A stretch of DNA of 36,322 bases from CALJIC01 sp039805565 (GCA_039805565.1 JBDLTZ010000098.1:1-36322); one strand, 5' to 3'. Numbered from the stretch's first letter, positions 24,902 to 32,739 are shown. The notes: generated by a model not told the origin, from the sequence alone. Translations and numbers: made by a program.

Positions 24902-26569
24902 CTACTCCTCGACGGCGAACGCGCCGCGCTGCGCGAGGTGGCCGTCGACGTAGATCTCGACCTCGTAGAAGCCGGGTTCGAAGACGAAGGTGTCGGTGTA
25001 GCCGGGGCTGAGGAGCTTCTGTGCCGTGCCGCTCGCGCCCAGGTCCCAGGTCTGGATGAGGCGCCACGACGGGTCTTCCTCGCCGTTCAGGTAGACTTTG
25101 AAGAGCACGTCCTGCCCGTCGCGCAGGCCGTCGTAGTCGAACAGCGCGCCCACCTCGGACGTGCCGGCGGGGAATGACTCTGCCTGCTCGGCGGCGTCGC
25201 CCTGCTCGTCCACAGTGGCGAATGTGATCGCGCCGACGCTGCCCTCCGGCGTGCCCTGGGGCGGCGTGCCGCGGTACTCGAGCGAGACCGACAGGCTCTT
25301 GAGGTTCGTGATCAGCTCCTCGGCGACCGGGCGAATTGTGGCTGGGTCGGCGATCTTATCCCTCGGCGGCTGGGTCTCGCCGTCGGTGTCCATCACCGCG
25401 ATCAGGTCGTCGAGGGAGGCGGCGGCGTCGTCCAGGCTCCACCACAGGTCAGAGGGCGGTTCATTGCCGGCGGCCTTGGCCTCGGCCACCTTGGCGGCCG
25501 CGCGGTCCATGCCGGCGCGGTAGGCCTCGGCGGCGGCGTCGTTTTGGCCCGAGGCCAGCAGCGCCAGGCCCATATCAAACTGGATCCACAGCTCGTCCGG
25601 CGATGTCTCGAGCGCGACGCGGTTCATCGCCACGGCGTCGTCGTGCCGCCCGAGCAGGTAGTAGATCCAGGCCAGGTTGCCGGCCACGAAGGCGCGTCCC
25701 TCACCGGCGGCGCGGGCCTGCTCGTAGTCTAGCGCAGCGGCCTGGAGGTCGCCGAGCGCGGCTTTGGCCTCGGCGCGCTGTGTCAGGGCAGTGGCGTAGC
25801 CGGGCGCGGCGGCGAGCGCCTCGTCGTAGGCGGCCAGGGCCTCCTGCCAGCGCTCCTGGTGGGCGAGCCCGACGCCGCGGGCGTAGGCGTCGATCGCACC
25901 GCCCTGGGCGCGCAGGTCGTACACCGGCTGGAGGTAGATGCTCGTGGCCCAGACGACCACGACGGTGGTGATGCCGACACCGGCCACCGAGAAGACGAGC
26001 TGCGGCAGGCGGCTGCTGATCGTGGCCGCGAGGCCGAGCAGGAAGAGCGAGACCGCCAGTAGCGTCAGGTGGACGATGTAGGTGTTGGCTTTGAAGTCCC
26101 AGGCGTCCTTGACGGCCGAGGCCGCGTTGAAGCGCTCGGTGAGGGCCGTGATCTCGACCAGGTACGTGTCGGCCTCGTAGCGTGCCACGTCGGCCACGCC
26201 GGTCTCCGGGTCGAAGTAGGGCGGGGCCAGGAGCGGGCTGTGGCGGACGAGCTCATCGCGCGCAGTGCTGTAGCTGGCGGCCAGCTCGGCGTCGCCCCGC
26301 CCCTCGGCAGCGCTGGCGAGCAGATCGAGCTCGTACCAGCTCTGGTAGGCCGCGCCGAAGTCGTAGTTCACGCGTGCGTCGCCGCTGACCTTACGGCCGA
26401 GCGCCTCGGTCGAGTAGCGCTTGCTGTCGCGGTTGGCCTGGTCGTCACGGGCGCCGGCGTCGCTCTGGACGAAGGCGATCACCGTGGTGATGAGCGTGAC
26501 GACGGCGATGAGAATGCCGATGATGCGCTTGGTGCGCTCGCCGGTCTCGGGGCTGGATGTATCACTCAT
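24902..26569 (-). CDS. three-helix membrane protein with TPR and C-terminal beta domain
   Basis: A 555-residue membrane protein. TM1 is at ~16-34, a helical region of about 130 residues follows, then TM2 (~164-182) and TM3 (~191-212) joined by SSRLPQ at 185-190. TPR-like helices fill ~225-355 (ERWQEALAAYDEALAAAPGY, GDLQAAALDYEQARAAGEG, GRHDDAVAMNRVALETSPDE). The C-terminal ~120 residues look like an Ig-type beta domain (FEPGFYEVEIYVDG). Its first ~215 residues have the same plan as the complete protein encoded by the next gene upstream, 29 bases away, so the two are likely paralogues and partners. The ribosome site is weak. I know no assigned function; the TPRs suggest a scaffold. Confidence 0.8.
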   Translation of the reverse strand: MSDTSSPETGERTKRIIGILIAVVTLITTVIAFVQSDAGARDDQANRDSKRYSTEALGRKVSGDARVNYDFGAAYQSWYELDLLASAAEGRGDAELAASYSTARDELVRHSPLLAPPYFDPETGVADVARYEADTYLVEITALTERFNAASAVKDAWDFKANTYIVHLTLLAVSLFLLGLAATISSRLPQLVFSVAGVGITTVVVVWATSIYLQPVYDLRAQGGAIDAYARGVGLAHQERWQEALAAYDEALAAAPGYATALTQRAEAKAALGDLQAAALDYEQARAAGEGRAFVAGNLAWIYYLLGRHDDAVAMNRVALETSPDELWIQFDMGLALLASGQNDAAAEAYRAGMDRAAAKVAEAKAAGNEPPSDLWWSLDDAAASLDDLIAVMDTDGETQPPRDKIADPATIRPVAEELITNLKSLSVSLEYRGTPPQGTPEGSVGAITFATVDEQGDAAEQAESFPAGTSEVGALFDYDGLRDGQDVLFKVYLNGEEDPSWRLIQTWDLGASGTAQKLLSPGYTDTFVFEPGFYEVEIYVDGHLAQRGAFAVEE

Positions 26570-26598
26570 GCTGGTTGGTTCGTCCCTTGCAGGTGTGG

Positions 26599-27252
26599 CT
26601 AGCGGGCGACGACGTCGACGAACACGGCGTAGGCGGATGCGGCCAGGGCGAGGAGCGACCCGGCGCCGAGGAGGAGGTACTGCTGGAGCCGACCGCTGAC
26701 CGACTCGATCAGGGTGTAGAGCACCAGCGCAACGCCGAGCACGGTGATGCTGAGCAGGAGCTGGAGCGTCTTGCCGCGGAGCCGGTCGGCCTCGGCGAAC
26801 TGCGGCTCAGGGTTAAGGTCCTTCTCCTTGGCGGCGTCGGCGAGCATCTCGCCGAGCTCGCGCTGGAGGCCGTAGCTGCCGTCGCGGTTGAGGAACTTGT
26901 TGGGGAAGGCGTTCTGTTTGGCCACCGTCAGGTCATTGACCTCGGCCATCTCGCGGGCGGTCTCCTCGGAGGGGGCCTCGCCGGCGGTCTCCTCGAGCGC
27001 GGTGCCGAGCGCGTCGTAGCGCTTGTAGTCGGCGAAGGCCGCGTAGTGCTCGAAGGCGTTGAGGTTGTTGACGGCGCGGGCCTCCTCGAGGTTGATGGCG
27101 GCCCGCAGCCCACCGAAGTCGGCATCACCTGCGCCGTCGTCGGCGACGGCTGCGCGCCAGGCGATAACGGCCCCGATGACGGTGACTATGGCGATGAGGA
27201 AGGCGACGACGACCTCGAGTGACCTGCCCTGCTGCTCTGATTGTTCTGACAC
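26599..27252 (-). CDS. small three-helix membrane protein, paralogue of the TPR protein N-terminus
   Basis: A 217-residue membrane protein: TM1 (~12-32, VVVAFLIAIVTVIGAVIAW), a ~130-residue mostly helical charged region, TM2 (~162-182) and TM3 (~191-211), with SGRLQQ at 186-191 between them. Helix positions match those of the TPR protein within a few residues, and the inter-helix motif S-x-R-L-x-Q lines up one residue apart. It starts at GTG 27252 with GGGGGA four bases upstream. It is the first gene of the cluster. I do not recognise a named family and cannot give a function; a hetero-oligomer with the TPR protein is a reasonable guess. Confidence 0.78.
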   Translation of the reverse strand: MSEQSEQQGRSLEVVVAFLIAIVTVIGAVIAWRAAVADDGAGDADFGGLRAAINLEEARAVNNLNAFEHYAAFADYKRYDALGTALEETAGEAPSEETAREMAEVNDLTVAKQNAFPNKFLNRDGSYGLQRELGEMLADAAKEKDLNPEPQFAEADRLRGKTLQLLLSITVLGVALVLYTLIESVSGRLQQYLLLGAGSLLALAASAYAVFVDVVAR

Positions 27253-27273
27253 TGTTTCCCCCGTGCTACGTTG

Positions 27274-27311
27274 CGAGTCTTGAGTGCTGATGACCGAGTC
27301 GTGAGTGCTGA
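27274..27311. repeat. 17-base direct repeat upstream of the membrane cluster
   Basis: CGAGTCTTGAGTGCTGA (27274-27290) and CGAGTCGTGAGTGCTGA (27295-27311) differ at one base and are 21 bases apart start to start; AGAACTGAGC continues the pattern. They lie 22-59 bases upstream of the first gene of the membrane cluster, so they may be a regulator site or a decayed simple-sequence array of the GAGTGCTGA type. Confidence 0.7.
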
Positions 27312-27487
27312 GAACTGAGCTGTGGGTTTTCTGCGTTGTCCGTTGGTCTGGTTACCTCGCTGTTTCTCTGGAGTCGAGTGGAGCAGCTCTCCTGGCTCCC
27401 ACAGCAGTCCATGTGCGGACTGAGCGTGTGTTTGCAGGGCGAGTGAAGAGCGTTGGGGCGCGCTGGAAGCCCTCACCCCTCAGCTTC

Positions 27488-27505
27488 TCTCCCTGTCGCG
27501 GGAGA
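27488..27505. terminator. hairpin after the nucleotidyltransferase gene
   Basis: TCTCCC (27488-27493) and GGGAGA (27500-27505) pair over a six-base loop; with a bulge the stem extends to CTTC/GAAG at the outer ends. It starts 24 bases past the nucleotidyltransferase stop. The surrounding CCCTCACCCC...CTCTCCC...GGGAGAGGG style is common as an interspersed element in many high-GC genomes. The rest of the 277-base gap holds the direct repeat and no gene. Confidence 0.5.
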
Positions 27506-27529
27506 GGGAAGATTCGCTGCGATGAGCGC

Positions 27530-28297
27530 TCAGTGCTCGTCGCCGGTCGCTGCCCATGTGACAAAGCGCAGGACCTCGGCGACGGCGGCGGGGTCGAGCC
27601 CCGTATCCGCCCGGCCCGCGGCGGCGCGCTCGACGGTGGCGTGCCAGGGCTCAGGGAGCGCGGCGAGCGCCCAGGCGATGCCGCGCGCCTTGCTCGGCAG
27701 CTCGCCCGTGGCCAGTGTGCAGAGGCCGCGGCACATTGTCTCCACTGCATAGGCCTGATGGCTGCGGACCGGAAGCCACTCCGGGTTGTCCGGGGCGGCT
27801 GCCCACGCGCCCCAGTCGAGGAGGCGAGCGCGTACAGCGGCGCGCAGCTCCTCCGCACTGATCGGTCCGATTAGCGCGCGCGGGTCGGGTCCGGTGAGCG
27901 TGATGCCGTGCTCGCGCACGACCCAGCGCTCGACCACCCAGTTTTCGCGGTGTTCGGCCCAGGCCAGTGTCTCGCCCTGGCCGAGGCTGGGGTGGCGCAG
28001 GCCCGGCTGAAAGCGCCAGAGCGCTGCGCGGTCGATGTAGGCCACCTCGAATCGCCGCGCGTAGGGGTTGGAGAGCGTCGCGAGGCGCCCGTGGGCTGTC
28101 ACGAGCGCCGCGAACTCTGCTTCGGAGGTGGGTCGCTCGGTCACAGCCAGGGCGTCCACATCGCTCGTCTCGGGGATGAAGTCGCCGAGAGCCAGCGAGC
28201 CGCGCACGTACACGCCGACGAGATTACCGCCGAGCGTCGCACGCGACTCCGTGGCGAGAGCGGCCAGCATATTGTGGACGTCGGTCGGTGCGTGCAT
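27530..28297 (-). CDS. AadA-like nucleotidyltransferase (DUF4111 type)
   Basis: A 255-residue nucleotidyltransferase resembling aminoglycoside adenylyltransferases of the AadA/ANT(3'')-(9) group. The N-terminal domain has the GS motif (G33-S34), the metal pair D46 and D48 in SDVDAL, and E84 in RRFEVAYID, which falls where the catalytic Glu of AadA lies. The C-terminal helical domain follows the DUF4111 pattern (ETMCRGLCTLATGELPSKA, then WALAALP). Length is normal for AadA (~260). I start at ATG 28297 with GGAGG four bases upstream; the frame extends further to 28390 without a start signal. The real substrate could be an aminoglycoside or a small metabolite; chromosomal members of this family are often uncharacterised. 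No resistance cassette features surround it. Confidence 0.85.
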   Translation of the reverse strand: MHAPTDVHNMLAALATESRATLGGNLVGVYVRGSLALGDFIPETSDVDALAVTERPTSEAEFAALVTAHGRLATLSNPYARRFEVAYIDRAALWRFQPGLRHPSLGQGETLAWAEHRENWVVERWVVREHGITLTGPDPRALIGPISAEELRAAVRARLLDWGAWAAAPDNPEWLPVRSHQAYAVETMCRGLCTLATGELPSKARGIAWALAALPEPWHATVERAAAGRADTGLDPAAVAEVLRFVTWAATGDEH

Positions 28298-28434
28298 CGG
28301 TCCTCCAGTGAGCGAAGAGGGTGCATCCCTAGAGAGAGCAGCGCCGCCAGCACTGTGGACACAGTACCGCTCGCATGGTACCAGAAACACATCCAGAGTT
28401 CCGTTTGGCTTGCGTGCAGTTGCGAGACACGATA

Positions 28435-28460
28435 GAGGTGCCGGCGTGCGCCGGCACCTC
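28435..28460 (-). terminator. 11-bp hairpin after the NlpC/P60 gene
   Basis: GAGGTGCCGGC (28435-28445) pairs perfectly with its complement (28450-28460) over a GTGC loop, 14 bases after the NlpC/P60 stop codon. No U-run follows on the minus strand. Confidence 0.7.
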
Positions 28461-28474
28461 CTCGAGGTTGCGGC

Positions 28475-30082
28475 CTAGCGGTTAGGCCGGATTGCGCCGT
28501 AGTAGTGTGCCGCCCAGTAGCCACTGCTGAGGCTGGCTACTCCCACACCGCGCCCAGGAGTCAGCGCCTGGACGACGTTGCCGCCGCCGATGTAGATGCC
28601 GACGTGGCTGATGCCGCGCTTGTAGGTGTTCACGAAGAAGACGATGTCGCCGGACTGGAGCTCGCTCGGATCGGAGACCACGGCGCCGTACCGGCTGCTG
28701 TACTGGGACGCCGCGCTGTGCGGCAGCTTCAGGCCGAACTGGCCGAAGACGTACTTCGTGAAGCCACTGCAGTCGAAGCCACGCTCGGGGTTGCTACCAC
28801 CCCAGACGTAGCGCGAGCCGACGAACTGCATCGCGAACGATGCAGGGCCGCTGGTGGCTGAGGCTGGGGCGAACTGTACGCCGCTGCGGATGCCGCCCGA
28901 GCGGGAGGTGCGTGCCGCCCGGGGCAGCGGCGGGATCGAGCGTGCCGCCGGGACGCGCCGCGCCACGAAGGGGCTCACGTCCACCAGCTCGCGCGAGATC
29001 CAGCCCTCGCCGCCCTGGGGCGTGCGGACCTTGAGCCAGTCCTTGTGGCGTGCCAGAAGGTCGAGCTGTACGTCGGCGCCGATCGCGCCGAGCTTCTGGT
29101 AGGCTGTGCCGGGACCGCCGCGCAGGTTCACCTTCGCGTGGCGCACCAGACCCACCAGGGCCGGGTTCGGGTCGGGGATCTGGCTCACCGCCTCGATCCG
29201 CTCGATCACACCCGGGCCGATGCCGAGGAACTCGCTGGCGACCCAACCGATGCTGCCGTCTGAGGCCTGGACGTGGTACCAGCCCTCGTAGCGTGCCAGC
29301 AGGTCGAGCTGGCTGCCCGCGGGAAGCTGCACCATACCCACATAGTTCGTGCCTGGCCCATCGCGCAGGTTGAGCCCCTGGCTGAGCACCTGGGCGATCT
29401 TGGGTGGCGGGGGCGCAGGTATACCGGAGGCCTCCGGCAGCATATCGGCGGCGATCGGGTCGGTGTCGAGCAGCTCGGCTGAGACCCACACCACCTGACC
29501 GTCGGCGGCCTGCGCTTTGAACCAGTCGCCGTACTGCGCTACGAGCTGCAGGGCCGACCCGCCGGCCAGCGTGGTGACTTTATCGTACTCCGTGCCGGGG
29601 CCACCACGCATCGCCGCCTCCTGGGTGGCAACAAGTGCTTGCACGGGGCGAATCTGAAGGAGGTCGCCGCTGAGCGCCGAGGTCCCCAGCGCGTCAATGG
29701 CCGCGAAGGCCGAGTCCGGCACCGGTTGCTCCCCCTGGTCGAGCGTGTCGAGGCTCAGCGGCGCGAGCGACGTTGTGAAATCCGCGCCCGAGACGGTGTA
29801 CGGTGCGGCCTGGGGCGCCGGGTTGTGCGCCGTGGGGGGGCCGTAGAGCAGTGGGGCACGGGTCAGAAGCATGGCGAGCGGTATCAGCAGGGTCGCGGTC
29901 AGGTGTAGCGCAAAGCGCATGGGTAGCTCAGCTACTCTGTCGCGTAACGGCACCGCGAGCTCCGCGGAACCGCGGCTCCACGCGCCCCAGGACTGGTGCG
30001 CGAAGCGGCTGCGTTGATGGTGGGCGCGGTCCTGGAGCGCCGCGATCTCTTTGTCAAGGGTGGAGTGTTGCGAAGAGAGCAT
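28475..30082 (-). CDS. membrane-anchored SH3b-NlpC/P60 cell-wall peptidase
   Basis: A 535-residue wall hydrolase. About 53 cytoplasmic residues precede a single transmembrane segment (~55-77, ALHLTATLLIPLAMLLT). Three bacterial SH3 domains follow (~150-210, 228-290, 305-370), each marked by a NLRDGPGTNY or MRGGPGTEY type motif, and then an NlpC/P60 domain (~410-530) with C438 (FDCSGFTKY), H493 (ISHVGIYIG) and Q505 (VVQAL) as the third polar residue where His or Asn is usual. The family cleaves stem-peptide bonds of peptidoglycan (gamma-D-Glu-diamino acid). AAGGA lies seven bases before the ATG. It is transcribed toward the nucleotidyltransferase but ends in a strong hairpin. Confidence 0.94.
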   Translation of the reverse strand: MLSSQHSTLDKEIAALQDRAHHQRSRFAHQSWGAWSRGSAELAVPLRDRVAELPMRFALHLTATLLIPLAMLLTRAPLLYGPPTAHNPAPQAAPYTVSGADFTTSLAPLSLDTLDQGEQPVPDSAFAAIDALGTSALSGDLLQIRPVQALVATQEAAMRGGPGTEYDKVTTLAGGSALQLVAQYGDWFKAQAADGQVVWVSAELLDTDPIAADMLPEASGIPAPPPPKIAQVLSQGLNLRDGPGTNYVGMVQLPAGSQLDLLARYEGWYHVQASDGSIGWVASEFLGIGPGVIERIEAVSQIPDPNPALVGLVRHAKVNLRGGPGTAYQKLGAIGADVQLDLLARHKDWLKVRTPQGGEGWISRELVDVSPFVARRVPAARSIPPLPRAARTSRSGGIRSGVQFAPASATSGPASFAMQFVGSRYVWGGSNPERGFDCSGFTKYVFGQFGLKLPHSAASQYSSRYGAVVSDPSELQSGDIVFFVNTYKRGISHVGIYIGGGNVVQALTPGRGVGVASLSSGYWAAHYYGAIRPNR

Positions 30083-30132
30083 CCAGTGTTCCTTCCAGGT
30101 CCGTATGCCCGGGCGCCGGTACCGTGCCGAGC

Positions 30133-30148
30133 TCGGGAGCCCTCCCGA
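30133..30148. repeat. short palindrome in the NlpC/antiporter intergenic region
   Basis: TCGGGAG and CTCCCGA form a near-continuous palindrome 51 bases upstream of the NlpC/P60 start; a second small inverted repeat, TGATA-CCGCA-TATCA, lies about 15 bases further away. The rest of the 257-base gap to the antiporter remnant shows no gene and no clear promoter. Either palindrome could be an operator for the hydrolase gene. Confidence 0.4.
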
Positions 30149-30339
30149 TGTGCTCGCACTTGTGATACCGCATATCAGGGTGCAAAGGTCGTGCGAAACG
30201 CGAGCGGAAAAGTAGAGGAACTGTCTCGACGGTAGGCTACGATGGGAGATCGGAGGTGTGCCGGGAGGGCCGCTGAGGCTTGTGAATGCGGCCGGTGATA
30301 GGCCGTGATGCGCGCAACCCGATTCGAAAGGAGCCCATT

Positions 30340-30749
30340 GTGACGATTGAGCTTGTGATCCTCATCTCGGCGGTGCTCCTTGTGGGGAGTATTGCGGCCA
30401 GCGCTGTCTCCAGCCGTCTCGGGGTGCCGGCTCCGATCCTGTTCCTGGCGATCGGGATGCTGGCCGGCTCGCATGGGCCGGGGGCATCCACTTCGACGAC
30501 CCCTGGGCGGCGCCGGCCGTGGATGTGGTTGCGCTCGTCTGTAGCCTGTACTCGGGCGGGCTCGACACCGACTGGCGTCGGATTCGACCGGTGCTGTGGG
30601 GCGGCATCGGGCTCGCGAACCTGGGCTTGTCGGTGAGTACGCTGATGGTGGCCGCGTTCGCGGTGCTGGCGCTCGGGATGGAGCCACTTGAGGGGGCGCT
30701 ACTGGGGGCGATTGTTTCGTCGCTGGTACGGCCGCTGATGGAGGCGTGA
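30340..30749 (+). pseudogene. broken CPA1 cation/proton antiporter (NhaP2/CvrA-like)
   Basis: The start is intact: AAGGAG, six bases, GTG at 30340, then TIELVILISAVLLVGS...SSRLGVPAPILFLAIGMLAGS, the N-terminus of CPA1 potassium/proton antiporters. One base is missing in the G-run near 30479-30485; restoring it joins the frame to GIHFDDPW...VDVVALVCSLYSGGLDTDWRRIRPVLW (conserved antiporter sequence) read from the next frame. That frame then ends at 30749, after GAIVSS, with LVRPLMEA and a stop where the family continues SSTDAAAVF. About 135 of some 500 or more residues remain. It is therefore both frameshifted and 3'-truncated. The junction at about 30720 probably marks a deletion. Confidence 0.85.
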
Positions 30750-30762
30750 GCTCAGCCGAGTC

Positions 30763-32100
30763 CTAGCGTCCCTGGTGCGCCAGGATCGTAGCCAGCAGGC
30801 GCGTCGCCAGGGTGTTCGGGTCGGTCGAGAACTGGTTGACGCCGAGGGCGATCGTGATTCGCCCCTCGGGGGCGTACCAGAGGGCCGAGCGGAAGCCGCC
30901 AAACCCGCCAATGTGCCCCATGACTCGGCTGGTGGCCGCGGGGCGCGCCCTGCCTGCGGCGTCCGGTCCCACGGGGAGGACGTTGCGCATGAGCCCGAGG
31001 CCGTACTCGAGCTGCGGCATGTTGTACTGCCCCTTGCCCCCGACGAAAGTCTGCATCTGCTCGAGCGTCTCCGGCCGGAGCAGCTCGCCGCCGAACAGGC
31101 CGCGGGCGAAGCGCTGCACGTCGGTGGGGGTGGAGACGATGTTGGCGGTGGCAAACACCACCGACATTGCGACGTTGGTCTGCTCGCCGGCCCTGGAGTA
31201 GCCGCGCGAGCGAGGCTGGTGGACCTCCTCCTCGGGTGGAAAGGAGGTGCTGGTGAGGCCGAGCGGCTCGAAGATGCGGGCGCGCATCTCCTGGCCGAGC
31301 GTGCGGCCGGTAGCTTGCTCGACGACCATGCCAAGGAGGACGTAGTTGGTGCTGGAGTAGTCCCACGCCCCCTGCGCGCCCGGCCGGAACGCCGAGGGGA
31401 ACTGCGCTGCGTAGGCCACCATCTCGCCCGGCGCCCAGAAGCGATCCGGTGTGCGGTACGCGCGGTTGACGAAGTTGCGGTCCTCGAGGTAGTCGTACAG
31501 GCCGGTGGTGTGGTTGAGCAGCCGGCGGATGGTGATTGCGTCGGCGGTCGGCACGATGCCGGGCAGCCAGCGTGAGAGCGGCGCGTCGAGCTCGAGCACG
31601 CCCTCCTCAACAAGTTGGAGCACGACGACGGCGGTGAAGACCTTGCTGATGCTGGCGATGCGGACGCGCGTCTCGGGGGTCATGGGGGTCTTCTGCCGGC
31701 GGTCGGACACGCCGCTGGTACCGGACCAGACCTCCTGGCCGTCGATGTGGACGGCGACGCTCGCGCCGGGTATGTAGCCGTCGGCGACGGTGCGGTCGAG
31801 GACGCGCTGGAGCTTTGCGGCCAGCGCCGGGTCGAAGGGCGCCACGGGCACAGGGGTTGGCTCGGGGGCAGGTGTGGCGGTGGGCGGTGGGTTTTCCTGG
31901 CGCGCGACGGCGGCGGGGGTGGGCGCGAGCGCCGCGCCGCAGAGTGCCAGGACGCCGAGGAGGAGAGGCAGCCGACGCGTGGGCCGTGCAGGCCACCCGT
32001 GGTCCATCCGGATCGTGACGGGCCGGCCGGGGGCGAGCCGCCACACAAGCAGCAGCGCGCCGGTCAGGAGGACGAAGAGGACCGGATATGCGTGATGCAT
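30763..32100 (-). CDS. beta-lactamase-fold serine hydrolase (DD-peptidase/esterase type)
   Basis: A 445-residue extracytoplasmic enzyme of the class C beta-lactamase/DD-peptidase family. Two N-terminal hydrophobic segments (~5-22 and ~43-62) are followed by a Pro/Thr-rich linker (~70-88). Catalytic motifs: S150-x-x-K153 (ASISKVF), YSST where most members have YxN (so Ser occupies the third position), and GHIGG near the C-terminus. Members include DD-carboxypeptidases, penicillin-binding esterases and D-aminopeptidases; sequence does not decide. GGAG lies six bases before the ATG at 32100. A later ATG at residue 32 would keep the second hydrophobic segment as signal peptide. It converges on the antiporter remnant with only 13 bases between. 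Confidence 0.92.
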   Translation of the reverse strand: MHHAYPVLFVLLTGALLLVWRLAPGRPVTIRMDHGWPARPTRRLPLLLGVLALCGAALAPTPAAVARQENPPPTATPAPEPTPVPVAPFDPALAAKLQRVLDRTVADGYIPGASVAVHIDGQEVWSGTSGVSDRRQKTPMTPETRVRIASISKVFTAVVVLQLVEEGVLELDAPLSRWLPGIVPTADAITIRRLLNHTTGLYDYLEDRNFVNRAYRTPDRFWAPGEMVAYAAQFPSAFRPGAQGAWDYSSTNYVLLGMVVEQATGRTLGQEMRARIFEPLGLTSTSFPPEEEVHQPRSRGYSRAGEQTNVAMSVVFATANIVSTPTDVQRFARGLFGGELLRPETLEQMQTFVGGKGQYNMPQLEYGLGLMRNVLPVGPDAAGRARPAATSRVMGHIGGFGGFRSALWYAPEGRITIALGVNQFSTDPNTLATRLLATILAHQGR

Positions 32101-32255
32101 GAGGTACTCCGTTGCTGAGAGGTCTGCGACAGAGCGCCAATTCGCACAAAGCGTACCATAGCTGCAGGACGCCCCGGATACCCAACCCGCGCACGCATTC
32201 TGCTACAATGGCCTCTGCCGGCATTGTCCAACCGCACCCAACCCGCGCCCTGTGA

Positions 32256-32739
32256 GCCGCACGCAACGCCTTCGTAGACTTAGTGGTGCTGGCGCGGCAG
32301 GTGTGTGCTCACCACGACAGCGTCAACCACCCGTGCCTCGTAACCGAGCATGGAGCGGTGGTGGGCATGTATGACAGCATGCGGATCGAGCAGCTGCTGG
32401 AAAACCTGGTGGAGAACGCGTTGAAGTGCGGCCCCGAGGGCGGCACCGTGGAGGTGACGGTGATGCGCGCGGGGAGAGGAGGTGCGGCTGATGGCTGCCG
32501 ATGAGGGGATCGGCATCCCCGAGATAGACCTGCCGCACATCTTCGAGCGCTTCCATCGCGTGGCGAACGCCGAGGAGCAGCGCTTCGCGGCGATGGGGCT
32601 GGGGCTGTTCATCTGCCGGGCGATCGCCGAGCAGCACGGCGGGCAGATCGCCGTCAGCAGCCGCTCAGGCCATGGCACGACGTTCCACGTGTCGCTGCCG
32701 CATGTCTCGGTGCTGCAGGAGCGCGTGGTCGAGGCGTGA
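32256..32739 (+). pseudogene. frameshifted remnant of a sensor histidine kinase (HATPase part)
   Basis: From 32256 the frame reads VDLVVLARQV...RIEQLLENLVENALKCGPEGG, the end of a dimerisation region and the N-box of a histidine kinase ATPase domain. Around 32470-32485 the frame must change by one base to continue RLMAADEGIGIP (G1 box), HIFERFHR (F box) and MGLGLFICRAIAEQHGG (G2 box) to a stop at 32739. An in-frame stop at 32253 lies directly upstream and nothing resembling the H-box or sensor region is found before it. So this is the 3' end of a kinase gene, without its phospho-acceptor histidine and broken once more internally. No response regulator is adjacent. Confidence 0.82.

Noticed and set aside
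32204..32209. TACAAT as a -10 box ahead of the kinase remnant
   Set aside because: No -35-like sequence at 16-18 bases upstream; it may be a leftover of the original promoter but cannot be supported.
30340..32739. Mobile element as the cause of the two broken genes
   Set aside because: I found no transposase, terminal inverted repeats or target duplications around either remnant.
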